Shown here: positions 15,206 through 24,780 of the stretch, piece by piece
How positions within the stretch are numbered: position 1 is the stretch's first letter
Layout: each line of letters opens with the position of its first letter
Source of the DNA: Clostridia bacterium
GTDB lineage: Bacteria > Bacillota > Clostridia > Oscillospirales > Acutalibacteraceae
Assembly (NCBI GenBank): GCA_017436915.1
Contig: JAFSCE010000031.1
Span: 38,756-102,755 of the forward strand
Reading direction: 5' to 3'
DNA: 64,000 nt
The notes under the pieces: generated by a model
Databases searched by the model: none
What the model saw: the letters and a program-made list of their open reading frames with translations, nothing else
Told to the model about the DNA's origin: nothing
Program-made: the position numbers and the translations under genes

Positions 15206-17536
15206 TTATGCTGTTTTGCGCAACTGCGCCACCAAAACCGTGATATCATCTTCGTCGGCGCCCTGCCGCTCCCTGGCAGCGTGTGCAATCGTTTCTGCAA
15301 GTTCACTCAAATCCGCCTCGTTATCAGAAGCGAAGGTTTTTAATATCTCCTCCACCCACGATAATCCCTCATTGCTCACACCATCGCTCATGGTAACCAG
15401 AATATCTCCCTCAACCAAACGATCGTGTGTCCTAGCAAACGTCAGCTCTCGCAAGATTCCAAGCGGAAGAGAGGATTCTTCAATTCGGGATACTCGTCCT
15501 TTGCTATATAAAAGCGAAGCACCCGCCCCGGCTTTCAACAAGCACACATTTCCGCTGAACAAGTTGATATCCACGATATCGAGCGTTGCCAAGCTCTCAT
15601 CCTCTGATTTTGCCATCAGTGCGGTGTTGATCATTTTCAAAACACTTTCATATCCAAACCCTGCTTTGAGCAATCGGACTGCCAACCCCGCTGCCATAGC
15701 ACTGTCTACTGCAGCCCTTCCGCCGCTACCCATGCCATCACTTAAAACCAGCAATTGCCTCCCCTCGCTGTCACGGAAAATTTCATAAGCATCGCCGCAA
15801 AGCTTTTCGCCTTTACAGATAAGTTGAGCCGTTCCGACAGCCACACGGTATGTGTTTTCCTCCATAAACGAAATACGCGTTACACCGGACGCATATTCTG
15901 TGATCGGTTGTGCAAAAGTTCGACCGCATAATTCACCAAATTTACGTCGCAGTGCACCCTTATCGTGTGGTTGATAGTTACCATCTAACAATATTTCCAC
16001 CGTCATCCTGCCACGGTCACTGACACGACACGATAACGTGAGTGGTTCGATTTTTTCTTTTGCTAATGTCCTTCGAATGCGCTTTTCGGTTTCAACGTCC
16101 GACCATTCGGGATCTGAATAATGATGTGCAAATTCCTCTAACATCGTCGCCATACTGGCAAACTGATCGTTAACGATAGCGCGCAGTTCATGTAAGCGGC
16201 GAAAAGCAGCTTCGCGTGCTAAAAACTCCCGGTAGCGTATCGTCAGACACTCTGCAAGATCTTGTCCCGCGTGACACTCCGAGCGCAGATAGCCCGAAAA
16301 ATCCTCCACCGTTATTTTCCCCTTTTCGCGCAGATGAGGAATGGCATGATTTAAGGAATCCATCATCGCTGAAAAGTGTGATTCCCAACACATCGTACGC
16401 TTCTTGCACTTTCCGCAGACTTCGTCGGTGCATTCACGACATAATCCGCCGATCTCAGGCGCACCGAGGGATGCTAATTGAGACGATACCGTATCCACAG
16501 TACCAACCACTTCCATCATGGCTTTTGCTGCATATTCCATTTTGAGAGCTGTTGCTTTTCGAGAAGCGTACACCTCCGGGAGCTGTCGCGTCTGAAGAAA
16601 GGTTCGCTCAATAAAGGTTTCTGTTGCAGACGGTAATACCACAAACAATAAACAAGATGCAGCAGCTTCGTACAATCCGATAATAACGACCGTTTCGTTA
16701 CTTGCCTGCACGGTTGCAATGCCAACCGAAAGCAGATATATCAGCGACATGACCCATTTACCTTTTTCCGAAAATACGGCTGATAACACTCCACCGAGAG
16801 CAAAGGCGGGTGCTAAATGCCCCATGTCCGGCGTTGAGAGCAATACCGCTACTCCCATTAAAATACCCACCGGTGCCCCTCCGGTGATGCGGGCGCAGCG
16901 AGCCGCCAGGAGTATTAATACGCCGCACAGAATACGACCGGGCGCAATACCGGAGAATTCAACTGTGAGCAAAGCCATCATTAAAACGGCTGTTAGCACC
17001 ATTGCACTGAGTTGACCACGTATCGAAAACGGACGTTCCCGAACATCAACCATTTCTTTACCAAATATCGTCATAAAATAGGCAAATGCACTGCCGAGCA
17101 AACTTTCGGCAATGACTGTCAGAATAGCACTAACGGTCGGACTGGCACTCAACAGCAGTGCGCTTCCGGTTACCAATAGTCCGACAAAGACAACTGCTGC
17201 AGGAAAAATGGCGGAACGTGATATGCTGCGAAAACCGCTGATTGCCCACCGTATACCGGCCACAACAATAAGAGCAGCCATATACCGCAAGGAAACGGCA
17301 GAGCCCTGTAACAAATACCCCATCATCACCGCCAGATAAACCAATACTGTTCCCGGACCGCTGACCGATGCCGCTAATCCGATTCCAAAGGGCATCAACC
17401 CTTCATATACCGATGCACGCGGTAACAAAATTCCTAAAAAAATGCCACCGACCATTTCGATTAAGGTTCGCCCTACTCCGTTCTCCCACCATGCTTTTTT
17501 GGCGGCAATCAACCCGCCGCCTCTAATATACTTCAT
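15206..17536 (-). CDS. spoIIE: Stage II sporulation protein E, serine phosphatase
   Basis: 776-aa membrane phosphatase that dephosphorylates SpoIIAA to free sigma-F in the forespore and takes part in asymmetric division. The N-terminal third holds about ten membrane helices; a Cys-rich segment (CRECTDEVCGKCKKRTMCWESHF) follows; the C-terminal PP2C domain has the metal ligands in SDGMGSGG (about 600-606), SDGVSNEG (about 717) and DEDDITV (about 762). Length is slightly below the 827 aa of Bacillus subtilis. The ATG at 17536 follows AAGGTGG. A TATAAT lies at 17564-17569 upstream without a good -35, as expected for an activated promoter. Confidence 0.95.
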   Translation of the reverse strand: MKYIRGGGLIAAKKAWWENGVGRTLIEMVGGIFLGILLPRASVYEGLMPFGIGLAASVSGPGTVLVYLAVMMGYLLQGSAVSLRYMAALIVVAGIRWAISGFRSISRSAIFPAAVVFVGLLVTGSALLLSASPTVSAILTVIAESLLGSAFAYFMTIFGKEMVDVRERPFSIRGQLSAMVLTAVLMMALLTVEFSGIAPGRILCGVLILLAARCARITGGAPVGILMGVAVLLSTPDMGHLAPAFALGGVLSAVFSEKGKWVMSLIYLLSVGIATVQASNETVVIIGLYEAAASCLLFVVLPSATETFIERTFLQTRQLPEVYASRKATALKMEYAAKAMMEVVGTVDTVSSQLASLGAPEIGGLCRECTDEVCGKCKKRTMCWESHFSAMMDSLNHAIPHLREKGKITVEDFSGYLRSECHAGQDLAECLTIRYREFLAREAAFRRLHELRAIVNDQFASMATMLEEFAHHYSDPEWSDVETEKRIRRTLAKEKIEPLTLSCRVSDRGRMTVEILLDGNYQPHDKGALRRKFGELCGRTFAQPITEYASGVTRISFMEENTYRVAVGTAQLICKGEKLCGDAYEIFRDSEGRQLLVLSDGMGSGGRAAVDSAMAAGLAVRLLKAGFGYESVLKMINTALMAKSEDESLATLDIVDINLFSGNVCLLKAGAGASLLYSKGRVSRIEESSLPLGILRELTFARTHDRLVEGDILVTMSDGVSNEGLSWVEEILKTFASDNEADLSELAETIAHAARERQGADEDDITVLVAQLRKTA

Positions 17537-17704
17537 TGCCCGTACACCACCTTTTTTACCTCTATTATAGAGCTTGTCCGCATCTTTTCCTGTCATATAC
17601 CGTCAGAGAAAAATGAAAGGTTTTCACGATAAATGGCAAATAAAATCAGTGGTGTCTATTCGGTACATGCTATGAATATAGTGTGATAAAAGGAGTTGAC
17701 AATC

Positions 17705-20353
17705 ATGACGGAATATTCGACAAACGGACTAAACGATCAACAAGTGGCACTTTCGCGAAAAGAACACGGACCGAATGTCTTAACACATAAAAAGAAACAC
17801 AGTTTTGTCCGACAATATGTCAGTAATTTCGGTGATCCTATTATAAAAGTATTGTTGGTAGCTCTGGGAATCAACGTGCTTTTTCTGTTTCGCAATCACG
17901 ATTGGTATGAATCGGCAGGAATCGCCGTTGCCGTTTTTCTTGCAACCTTTGTATCAACCCTTTCGGAATACGGCAGCGAATCCGCTTTTGAAAAGCTCCA
18001 AGAGGAGGCCGGAAAAGTCTGTTGTCGTGTGCGACGGAGCGGGAAGTTGCTTTTGATACCAATGGAGGAAATCGTTGTAGGTGATATCGTTCTGTTACAA
18101 AGCGGGGAACGCGTACCGGCAGACGGTCTTCTCATTGAGGGAAGCTTACGCGTTGACCAATCCGCCTTAAACGGTGAAAGTGAAGAAACAGAAAAGTATA
18201 CCGGGCAACATGAAAATGAACTCACACTTACCGGTGTTTCTTCTCTCTTTCGTGGGACCGTGATCTGCTCAGGCAACGGTACGATGTGCGTTACAAAAGT
18301 CGGTGAAAAAACCATTTACGGACAAGTTGCTGACGAGTTACAAGAGGAAACTCGCGAGAGTCCGTTAAAATTACGATTAGCGGGACTTGCAAAAACGTTG
18401 AGTCGAATCGGGTTTGTTGCCGCAGGTGTTGTCGGTCTTGCGGATCTGTTTAACAGTCTCGTTATTCAAAACGGGTATTCCCTCCCGATGATTGCTGCCG
18501 CCTGTTCCGACATTGGATCATTGATTGGTCACGTACTGCACGCCATCACGTTGGCAATCACGGTAGTTGTCGTAGCGGTTCCGGAGGGACTACCCATGAT
18601 GATTACAGTCGTGTTATCCTCTAACATGCGCCGTATGCTCAAAGATCAGGTATTAGTGCGTAAACTTGTGGGAATTGAAACTTCGGGCAGTCTTACCATG
18701 CTTTTTACTGACAAGACAGGTACTCTTACAGAAGGGAAACCAAAAGTTTCCACCTTTATGGATGGCGAAGGAAACCATTATGACACCGTTTCTCTGTTGC
18801 GCCATCGAAAGCCCTTATGGCGATACGTACAGCTCTCTTGCCTTTATAATACAGAAAGTCGTCTGTCTGGTGGTGAGGTGCTTGGGGGAAACGCCACCGA
18901 CCGCGCCCTGCTTCGCTATATTTATGAGCGGCATCCACTGCACACGACCGGAACCGTTAAGAAGCAAATCCCCTTTGACAGTGACAGAAAATGGTCAGCT
19001 GTAGAGATAGCCGATGTTGATGGTTCGGCTATTTCACTGTACAAAGGAGCTGCTGATCGTTTATTACCGTCGTGTACACACTTTTTGACGCCCGGCGGAA
19101 ACATCTGCCCCCTATCCGAAAAAGCGAAAGAAATCCATTCGCAGTTAGCCGCAAAAGCTATGCGCGTAATTGTAATCGCTTTCAGCGAATGCCCGCTCGA
19201 GGATCATCCCTCACGCTTGATCTTAGTCGGTTTTGCAGGACTTAGGGATGATGTTCGTCCGGAGGTGCGCAAGGCCATTTTGGCGGTACAAAAGGCCGGC
19301 ATTCACGTTGTGATGATGACCGGTGATAGCAAGGAAACCGCTTGTGCTATTGCACGTTCAGCCGGTTTGTTTCATACTGCCGCTGACGAATCAACGGGAA
19401 TTCTGACGAGCGGTGAGCTATCACAGCTGAGTGACGATGAAATAAAAAAACGCTTATCCTCCCTACTTGTTGTTGCACGCGCACTACCCGCCGATAAAAG
19501 TCGTTTGATTCGTTTGTCTCAAGAATGCGGACACGTGGTCGGTATGACGGGCGATGGTGTTAACGATGCTCCTGCTTTAAAAAAGGCCGATGTCGGTTTT
19601 GCCATGGGCAGCGGTACCGAGGTTGCCAAACAAGCGGGCGACATCGTCATATTAGATAATAACTTTGCATCGATCGCTAAAGCGATTCTGTACGGACGCA
19701 CCATTTTTAAAAGTATCCGTAAATTTATTATTTTTCAACTGACGATGAATCTGTGTGCGGTAGGAATTTCAATCATCGGACCGTTTATCGGTGTCGATTC
19801 CCCGGTAACGGTCATGCAAATGCTGTGGATCAATATTATCATGGATACCTTGGCAGGGTTAGCATTTGCCGGTGAGCCACCGCTTGCAGAATATATGGAA
19901 GAGCCACCAAAGCGACGTGATGAACCGATTCTCAATCGCTACATGCTCAATCAAATTCTTTGTACCGGTGGATTTACCATTGCGTTGTGTGTTGCATTTT
20001 TGCGGTTAGATTTTTCAAAAATACTGTTCCGTTATAACGCACAACCCATTTATTGGATGACCGCCTTTTTTGCTCTCTTTATTTTTTGCGGTGTTTTCAA
20101 CAGCTTTAACGCACGTACTACCCGTCTGAATTTACTTTCACACTTGCGAAAAAACGCATCATTTGTTGTCATTATGAGTGCCGTTACCGTTATACAGATC
20201 GCGCTAATCTATTACGGTGGGAGTTTGTTTCGTACGGCATGGCTGTCGGCGCGTGAATTAGTCATCATTTTATCGCTATCTGCATTAGTGATTCCTTTTG
20301 ACATGTTGCGAAAAAGTATTATTCGATTGTACCACCGTCACGGCACCGTATGA
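17705..20353 (+). CDS. P-type calcium-transporting ATPase
   Basis: 882-aa P2-type cation pump. Motifs: PEGLPMM in the ion-binding helix M4 (about 292), the phosphorylated Asp336 in DKTGTLTEGKP, MTGDSKETA, and the hinge MTGDGVNDAPALKKADVGFAMG (about 615). WINIIMDTLAGLAFAGEPP in M6 carries the Asn and Asp that bind calcium in PMCA/SERCA pumps. The ATG at 17705 follows AAAGGAG by 9; a TTG at 17696 abuts the site. Calcium export is likely. It runs divergently from spoIIE, with which it shares a 170-base intergenic region. Confidence 0.9.
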   Translation: MTEYSTNGLNDQQVALSRKEHGPNVLTHKKKHSFVRQYVSNFGDPIIKVLLVALGINVLFLFRNHDWYESAGIAVAVFLATFVSTLSEYGSESAFEKLQEEAGKVCCRVRRSGKLLLIPMEEIVVGDIVLLQSGERVPADGLLIEGSLRVDQSALNGESEETEKYTGQHENELTLTGVSSLFRGTVICSGNGTMCVTKVGEKTIYGQVADELQEETRESPLKLRLAGLAKTLSRIGFVAAGVVGLADLFNSLVIQNGYSLPMIAAACSDIGSLIGHVLHAITLAITVVVVAVPEGLPMMITVVLSSNMRRMLKDQVLVRKLVGIETSGSLTMLFTDKTGTLTEGKPKVSTFMDGEGNHYDTVSLLRHRKPLWRYVQLSCLYNTESRLSGGEVLGGNATDRALLRYIYERHPLHTTGTVKKQIPFDSDRKWSAVEIADVDGSAISLYKGAADRLLPSCTHFLTPGGNICPLSEKAKEIHSQLAAKAMRVIVIAFSECPLEDHPSRLILVGFAGLRDDVRPEVRKAILAVQKAGIHVVMMTGDSKETACAIARSAGLFHTAADESTGILTSGELSQLSDDEIKKRLSSLLVVARALPADKSRLIRLSQECGHVVGMTGDGVNDAPALKKADVGFAMGSGTEVAKQAGDIVILDNNFASIAKAILYGRTIFKSIRKFIIFQLTMNLCAVGISIIGPFIGVDSPVTVMQMLWINIIMDTLAGLAFAGEPPLAEYMEEPPKRRDEPILNRYMLNQILCTGGFTIALCVAFLRLDFSKILFRYNAQPIYWMTAFFALFIFCGVFNSFNARTTRLNLLSHLRKNASFVVIMSAVTVIQIALIYYGGSLFRTAWLSARELVIILSLSALVIPFDMLRKSIIRLYHRHGTV

Positions 20354-20362
20354 TTACAATTG

Positions 20363-20389
20363 CCCCGCGCGTTTATACTATTAGCGGGG
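20363..20389 (+). promoter_or_regulatory. Hairpin covering the ribosome site of the downstream membrane protein gene
   Basis: CCCCGC (20363-20368) pairs with GCGGGG (20384-20389), and the latter is part of the ribosome site GGGGTG before the ATG at 20397. It suggests translational coupling or control between the ATPase gene and the next gene. Confidence 0.35.
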
Positions 20390-20396
20390 TGAAACA

Positions 20397-21185
20397 ATGG
20401 CAAATACATTTACAAGACGATCTAAAGCAGCAACTATTTTACAAGGACAATGGAAAACGGCCATTTTTGTACAAATCTTATGTATAGGAGCGGAAACCAT
20501 CTTGATCGTTGCAGAGGGTTTTTGCCTTTATCGCTTCGGAGCAATCCCTCTTTTCCCGTTCTGGCTACTGGCAGACCTGTTGTTACTATCCCCTCTGAAA
20601 GCCGGACGTGCATTATTTTATGAAACCGTGGTCACCGGCGATGACAAAGCAACCATAAAACAGTTGCTTCGATTTTACGCGCACGGCTATTCTCGCTGCA
20701 TTGAGTGGCGTGCAGGACTTTGGCTTCGCCGAATGGGCTGGCATATCCTGTTATCAATTCCCGCGGCACTCTTTTTATTTATCAGCCGAGCAATCGAGCA
20801 AACCGGTCAAGAGACGTTGGCAATGATCGCGTTTATCTTCTCACTTATCTTTTTGGTGATCGGTTTTACTGTTGCCGAAATTTTATTATTTCGCTACATT
20901 CCTGCTGTGTATCTGTTGACGAAGGTAGTGTCTGTACCGCATGCGTTTTCGCTTTCAAAGCGTATTTCGAAAGGATTAACCACTCACTGGACGTTACTCT
21001 ATTTAGATTACGCCGGCTGGTCATTTTCCTTTTTATTGTTTTTTCCTTTCTTTTACGTATCTCCGCTGTTTCATACTGCCCGCGCCTCTACCGTTAGACG
21101 ATTATTTTCGGAGATTTCGCCGCAGATTCATCAACAACTCTTGCAACGCAGAAAAAATCATGGTAGAATAAGGAACGAATTTTAA
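20397..21185 (+). CDS. Hypothetical polytopic membrane protein
   Basis: 262 aa with about five to six hydrophobic segments and a basic C-terminal tail (QRRKNHGRI). The pattern of paired helices separated by a long amphipathic stretch (TIKQLLRFYAHGYSRCIEWRAGLWLRRMGW) recalls DUF975-like membrane proteins, but I cannot assign a family. It lies 43 bases after the P-type ATPase gene on the same strand and 17 bases before the ABC-F gene, so all three are probably co-transcribed. Confidence 0.7.
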   Translation: MANTFTRRSKAATILQGQWKTAIFVQILCIGAETILIVAEGFCLYRFGAIPLFPFWLLADLLLLSPLKAGRALFYETVVTGDDKATIKQLLRFYAHGYSRCIEWRAGLWLRRMGWHILLSIPAALFLFISRAIEQTGQETLAMIAFIFSLIFLVIGFTVAEILLFRYIPAVYLLTKVVSVPHAFSLSKRISKGLTTHWTLLYLDYAGWSFSFLLFFPFFYVSPLFHTARASTVRRLFSEISPQIHQQLLQRRKNHGRIRNEF

Positions 21186-21202
21186 ATCATCTTGGAGGCG
21201 CC

Positions 21203-22807
21203 ATGATTACCGTATCGGATTTAGGCATCAATTTTAGTGGACAAAACCTTTTTACACATGTTAATCTCTTATTTACGCCCGGAAACTGCTATGGCGTAAT
21301 CGGTGCTAACGGCGCCGGGAAATCCACCTTTTTGCGCATTTTATCGGGTGATTTGGAGCCGTCCTCCGGCGAAGTCATCATCGATAAGAAAAACCGTATG
21401 TCGGTCCTTAAGCAGGATCACTATGCATACGATGAGTACACGGTGTTGGATACCGTAATTTTAGGTAATCCGCGTTTGTATGAGATCATGCAGCAAAAGG
21501 ATGCACTGTATGCAAAAGAAGATTTCACCGAAGAAGACGGCGTCCTTGCTTCCGAATTGGAAGGTGAATTTGCCGAACTAAACGGATGGGAGGCGGAAAC
21601 CGAAGCAGGACAAATCTTGCAAGGCCTTGGCCTTCCCACCGATATTCTTTATCAGCAAATGAGCACCTTGCCGGATAAGGACAAGGTTAAAGTGTTACTG
21701 GCACAAGCGTTGTTTGGTCAGCCCGACATCATTCTGCTTGACGAGCCCACTAACCACTTGGACATTGCCTCTATTGCATGGCTTGAGGAGTTCTTAATGG
21801 ATTATGTGGGTACGGTTATCGTGGTATCACACGACCGTCATTTCTTAAACAACGTCTGCACACACATCGTCGACGTCGACTACAACAAGATCAAGATCTA
21901 CGTCGGCAACTACGATTTCTGGTACGAATCCAGCCAGCTGATGCAGAAAATCATGAAAGAGCAGAACAAAAAAGCCGAAGATAAGATTCGTGAACTGCAA
22001 AACTTTATCCAACGCTTTTCCGCCAACAAATCCAAATCCAAGCAGGCAACCTCCCGTAAAAAGCTGATTGAAAAGCTTAGTGTTGAAGAAATGCCGGCTT
22101 CCTCGCGGCGTTATCCGTTTGTCGGCTTTACCATGGACCGTGAAGCCGGCAAAGAGATCTTGGCAGTAGAGGATCTTTCCCTTACAACAGATGGTAACAC
22201 GGTATTGGATCACGTGTCGTTCCGTGTCAATAAAGGTGACAAAATCGCGTTTGTTGGCGAAAATGAACTGGCAATCACTGCCCTCTTCCGCATCCTTATG
22301 GAAGAGGTCACACCGGATTCCGGCAATTTCAAATGGGGCGGCACCACCTCGCAATCCTATTTTCCGAAAGATAATTCTGACTTTTTTGATGATTGCGACT
22401 TGAATCTGCTGCAATGGCTGAATCAGTATTCTGCCGATAACACCGAAACCTATTTGCGCGGCTTCCTCGGTAAAATGCTCTTTTCGGGTGACGACGTTCA
22501 AAAACCGGTTAAGGTCTTGTCCGGTGGTGAAAAAGTCCGCTGTATGCTCTCGCGCATGATGATGTTCGGTGCCAACGTTCTACTCTTAGATCAACCGACT
22601 AACCATCTTGACCTTGAATCCATCACAGCAGTCAACGACGGTTTGATCGCATTTCCCGGAAACGTGCTCTTCTCGTCCTATGACCACCAGTTCATCGAAA
22701 CGGTCGCCAACCGTATTATCGAGTTCCGTGCAGACGGCACGATCATTGATAAGATGATGTCCTATGACGATTATCTGAACTGGAAAGCCGAAAACCATAT
22801 TCAATAA
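21203..22807 (+). CDS. ABC-F family ATPase (YbiT/YkpA-like) with one degenerate ATP site
   Basis: 534-aa soluble tandem ATPase that belongs to the ribosome-associated ABC-F group. Domain 1 has an intact Walker A (GANGAGKST, 34-42) and Walker B (IILLDEPTNHLD) but its signature is TLPDKDKVK (155-163) instead of LSGGQ. A linker of about 80 residues follows (about 240-310). Domain 2 has an intact signature LSGGEKVR (439-446), but its Walker A is GENELAITA (no Lys) and its Walker B ends LLLDQPTN (Gln in place of the catalytic Glu). Thus one composite ATP site is complete and the other lacks all three parts. Ribosome site GGAGG precedes the ATG. Confidence 0.92.
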   Translation: MITVSDLGINFSGQNLFTHVNLLFTPGNCYGVIGANGAGKSTFLRILSGDLEPSSGEVIIDKKNRMSVLKQDHYAYDEYTVLDTVILGNPRLYEIMQQKDALYAKEDFTEEDGVLASELEGEFAELNGWEAETEAGQILQGLGLPTDILYQQMSTLPDKDKVKVLLAQALFGQPDIILLDEPTNHLDIASIAWLEEFLMDYVGTVIVVSHDRHFLNNVCTHIVDVDYNKIKIYVGNYDFWYESSQLMQKIMKEQNKKAEDKIRELQNFIQRFSANKSKSKQATSRKKLIEKLSVEEMPASSRRYPFVGFTMDREAGKEILAVEDLSLTTDGNTVLDHVSFRVNKGDKIAFVGENELAITALFRILMEEVTPDSGNFKWGGTTSQSYFPKDNSDFFDDCDLNLLQWLNQYSADNTETYLRGFLGKMLFSGDDVQKPVKVLSGGEKVRCMLSRMMMFGANVLLLDQPTNHLDLESITAVNDGLIAFPGNVLFSSYDHQFIETVANRIIEFRADGTIIDKMMSYDDYLNWKAENHIQ

Positions 22808-22809
22808 AA

Positions 22810-22845
22810 GAAAAGAGCTTGTGCGTTATGGCACAAGCTCTTTTC
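22810..22845. terminator. Terminator after the ABC-F gene
   Basis: A 15-bp perfect stem (22810-22824 with 22831-22845) starts 3 bases after the stop codon and ends in TTTTC. It probably serves the plus strand. Confidence 0.85.
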
Positions 22846-22855
22846 TTTACAGAAC

Positions 22856-22886
22856 AAACGGACGAGTCTCGGTGACTCGTCCGTTT
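22856..22886. terminator. Terminator after tsf
   Basis: A 13-bp perfect stem (22856-22868 with 22874-22886) lies 13 bases beyond the tsf stop codon on the minus strand and ends in T-rich sequence there. Confidence 0.82.
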
Positions 22887-22898
22887 TTAGTTAAGCTC

Positions 22899-23816
22899 TT
22901 ATTTCGACATAGCAGCGACTTCAGCTGCAAAATCGTCTTCTCTCTTCTCGATGCCTTCACCCATAATATAGTGAATAGCATTTTTGAAGGTGATGGTACC
23001 GCCGAGCTTCTTGGCAGCATCGGCAATGTAGCCCGCAACGTCGCCCTTGAACAGATCCGAGCGAACGAATTCCTGCTGCAGCAAGCAAGACTCTTTGTAG
23101 AACGCGTTCATCTTACCGGCAGCGATCTTCTCTTTCACAGCATCCGGTTTGGAAGCCATGTTCGGATCGTTGTTCATCAGAGCAATCTGAACCTGCAGTT
23201 CTTTGTCAACATCGGCCTGCGGAACCTGCGCTTTGTCCCAGTATTTCGGGCCCATAGCAGCAATCTGCATAGCAACGTTCTTACCGACCTCGGTCACGTC
23301 GATGTCACCCTCAACAGCGAGGTTGACAAGCACACCGTGCGTACCGCCCGCATGGACGTATGCAACGGAGGTGTTCTCGGGGAAACGGTCAAAACGGCGG
23401 ATCTGCATGTTCTCGCCGATCGACATAACCTTTTCCTGCATAATTTCGGTAACCGTCAGGTTGGAGTTCGGATATGTGCAACCTTTCAGCGCCTCAACGT
23501 CAGCAGGATTCTGGGTCGCAACGACCTCAGCCAGATTTTTAACAAGATCGGTGAAAGCATCGGTCTTGGCGGCAAAGTCGGTCTCCGAGTTAACCTCGAT
23601 CACAACACCGACACCGTCCACGACAGTAGCATACGCCACGCCCATCGCAGCAACGCGGTCTGCTTTTTTAGCAGCTTTCGCCAAGCCCTTTTCGCGCAGC
23701 CAATCAACGGCCTTGTCCATATCACCATCGGTCTCGGTCAATGCTTTTTTGCAGTCCATCATACCGACGTTGGTCATATCGCGCAACTTCTTAACATCTT
23801 GTGCAGTAAAAGCCAT
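22899..23816 (-). CDS. tsf: Translation elongation factor Ts
   Basis: 305-aa guanine nucleotide exchange factor of EF-Tu. The UBA-like N-terminus has VKKLRDMTNVGMMDCKKALTETDGDMDKAVDWLREKGL, and the EF-Tu-contact core has VIEVNSETDFAAK, both nearly invariant in the family. It follows rpsB by 20 bases with AGGAGG upstream, forming the classic rpsB-tsf operon. Length matches other Firmicute EF-Ts proteins. Confidence 0.97.
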   Translation of the reverse strand: MAFTAQDVKKLRDMTNVGMMDCKKALTETDGDMDKAVDWLREKGLAKAAKKADRVAAMGVAYATVVDGVGVVIEVNSETDFAAKTDAFTDLVKNLAEVVATQNPADVEALKGCTYPNSNLTVTEIMQEKVMSIGENMQIRRFDRFPENTSVAYVHAGGTHGVLVNLAVEGDIDVTEVGKNVAMQIAAMGPKYWDKAQVPQADVDKELQVQIALMNNDPNMASKPDAVKEKIAAGKMNAFYKESCLLQQEFVRSDLFKGDVAGYIADAAKKLGGTITFKNAIHYIMGEGIEKREDDFAAEVAAMSK

Positions 23817-23836
23817 AGCTTGTATACCTCCTGTGA

Positions 23837-24595
23837 TTATTCAGCAGCGGGAGCTTCGACAGCTTCCGGAGCGGCCTCTTCGGCAGCGGGAGCTTCTTCA
23901 GCAGCGCCTTGATCGCCCTGACGGCCCTCGATGATGGCGCTTGCCATGGCACCGGCAATCAGTTTAACAGCGCGGATAGCATCGTCGTTGCCCGGGATCA
24001 CATAATCAACGTCGTCGGGATCGCAGTTGGTGTCAACGATCGCAACGATCGGAATACCAAGCTTCTTCGCCTCGGCAACCGCGATCTTCTCCTTGCGAGG
24101 ATCAACGATAAACAACGCGCCGGGGATCTTATCCATGCCTTTGATACCGCCGAGGAATTTCTCGAGCTTTTCAATTTCATGGTTCAGTTTGATTACTTCT
24201 TTCTTCGGCAACAGATCAAACGTGCCGTCCTCTGCCATCGTCTTGAGCTGATTCAAGCGAGCAATACGACCGCGGATTGTGCGGAAGTTGGTGAGCATAC
24301 CACCGAGCCAACGAGCGTTTACAAAATACGCACCGGCACGAACGGCTTCCTCAGCGATAGAATCCTGTGCCTGCTTTTTGGTACCGACAAACAAAACGGT
24401 TTTGCCTTCGGCGGACAGGTCACGGATAAACATGTAAGCTTCTTCGAGCTTACGCACCGTCTTCTGCAGGTCAATGATATAGATACCATTGCGCTCAGTG
24501 AAGATGTACGGTGCCATTTTGGGGTTCCAGCGACGGGTCTGGTGACCGAAATGGACACCGGCCTCGAGCAGCTGTTTCATGGATACGACTGACAT
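23837..24595 (-). CDS. rpsB: Small ribosomal subunit protein uS2
   Basis: 252-aa S2 protein starting [19 protein letters not shown], with [26 protein letters not shown], the [12 protein letters not shown] block and [21 protein letters not shown]. The last 30 residues are an Ala/Glu-rich extension typical of clostridial S2. The ATG at 24595 follows AAGGAGG; the frame stays open upstream through the untranslated leader but has no ribosome site there. First gene of the rpsB-tsf operon, with a structured leader that may mediate feedback by S2. Confidence 0.97.
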   Translation of the reverse strand: MSVVSMKQLLEAGVHFGHQTRRWNPKMAPYIFTERNGIYIIDLQKTVRKLEEAYMFIRDLSAEGKTVLFVGTKKQAQDSIAEEAVRAGAYFVNARWLGGMLTNFRTIRGRIARLNQLKTMAEDGTFDLLPKKEVIKLNHEIEKLEKFLGGIKGMDKIPGALFIVDPRKEKIAVAEAKKLGIPIVAIVDTNCDPDDVDYVIPGNDDAIRAVKLIAGAMASAIIEGRQGDQGAAEEAPAAEEAAPEAVEAPAAE

Positions 24596-24717
24596 TAGAA
24601 ATCCTCCTTGGTTTTCACCTCTACGGGATCTGTCGGCCAAAGACAGTTTTTTCGACCGCATCTCCGGAATCGCCAAAGCGACACCACCGGAGCCAGGGAT
24701 ACCCGTATGCATTTTGC
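24596..24717 (-). ncRNA. Structured 5' leader of rpsB
   Basis: The 120-nt leader folds from the sequence as a long-range helix, TACGGG (minus strand, 24702-24707) with CCCGTA (24622-24627), enclosing two hairpins: CTCCGG/CCGGAG with an inner TCGC/GCGA (24662-24692) and CTGTC/GACAG (24630-24646). Ribosomal protein operons often carry such leaders bound by their own product; S2 is the natural candidate (inference). Confidence 0.5.
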
Positions 24718-24723
24718 CGTGAT

Positions 24724-24752
24724 ATTGTACCACAGTCATAGTAAAATAGCAA
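24724..24752 (-). promoter_or_regulatory. Sigma-A promoter of rpsB-tsf
   Basis: Minus-strand TTGCTA, 17-base spacer, TACAAT (24724-24729) with TGG just before it as an extended -10. Confidence 0.75.
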
Positions 24753-24780
24753 GCCCTTTTCAGAAAAAAACTAAAAATTT

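Noticed and set aside
21845..22501. Open frame antisense to the ABC-F gene
   Set aside because: No start signal and it lies wholly in a gene with clear motifs.
22821..23912. Long open frame of 363 codons antisense to tsf
   Set aside because: tsf on the minus strand is certain. The antisense frame is open because of the regular codon use of tsf, has no ribosome site and no recognisable domain.
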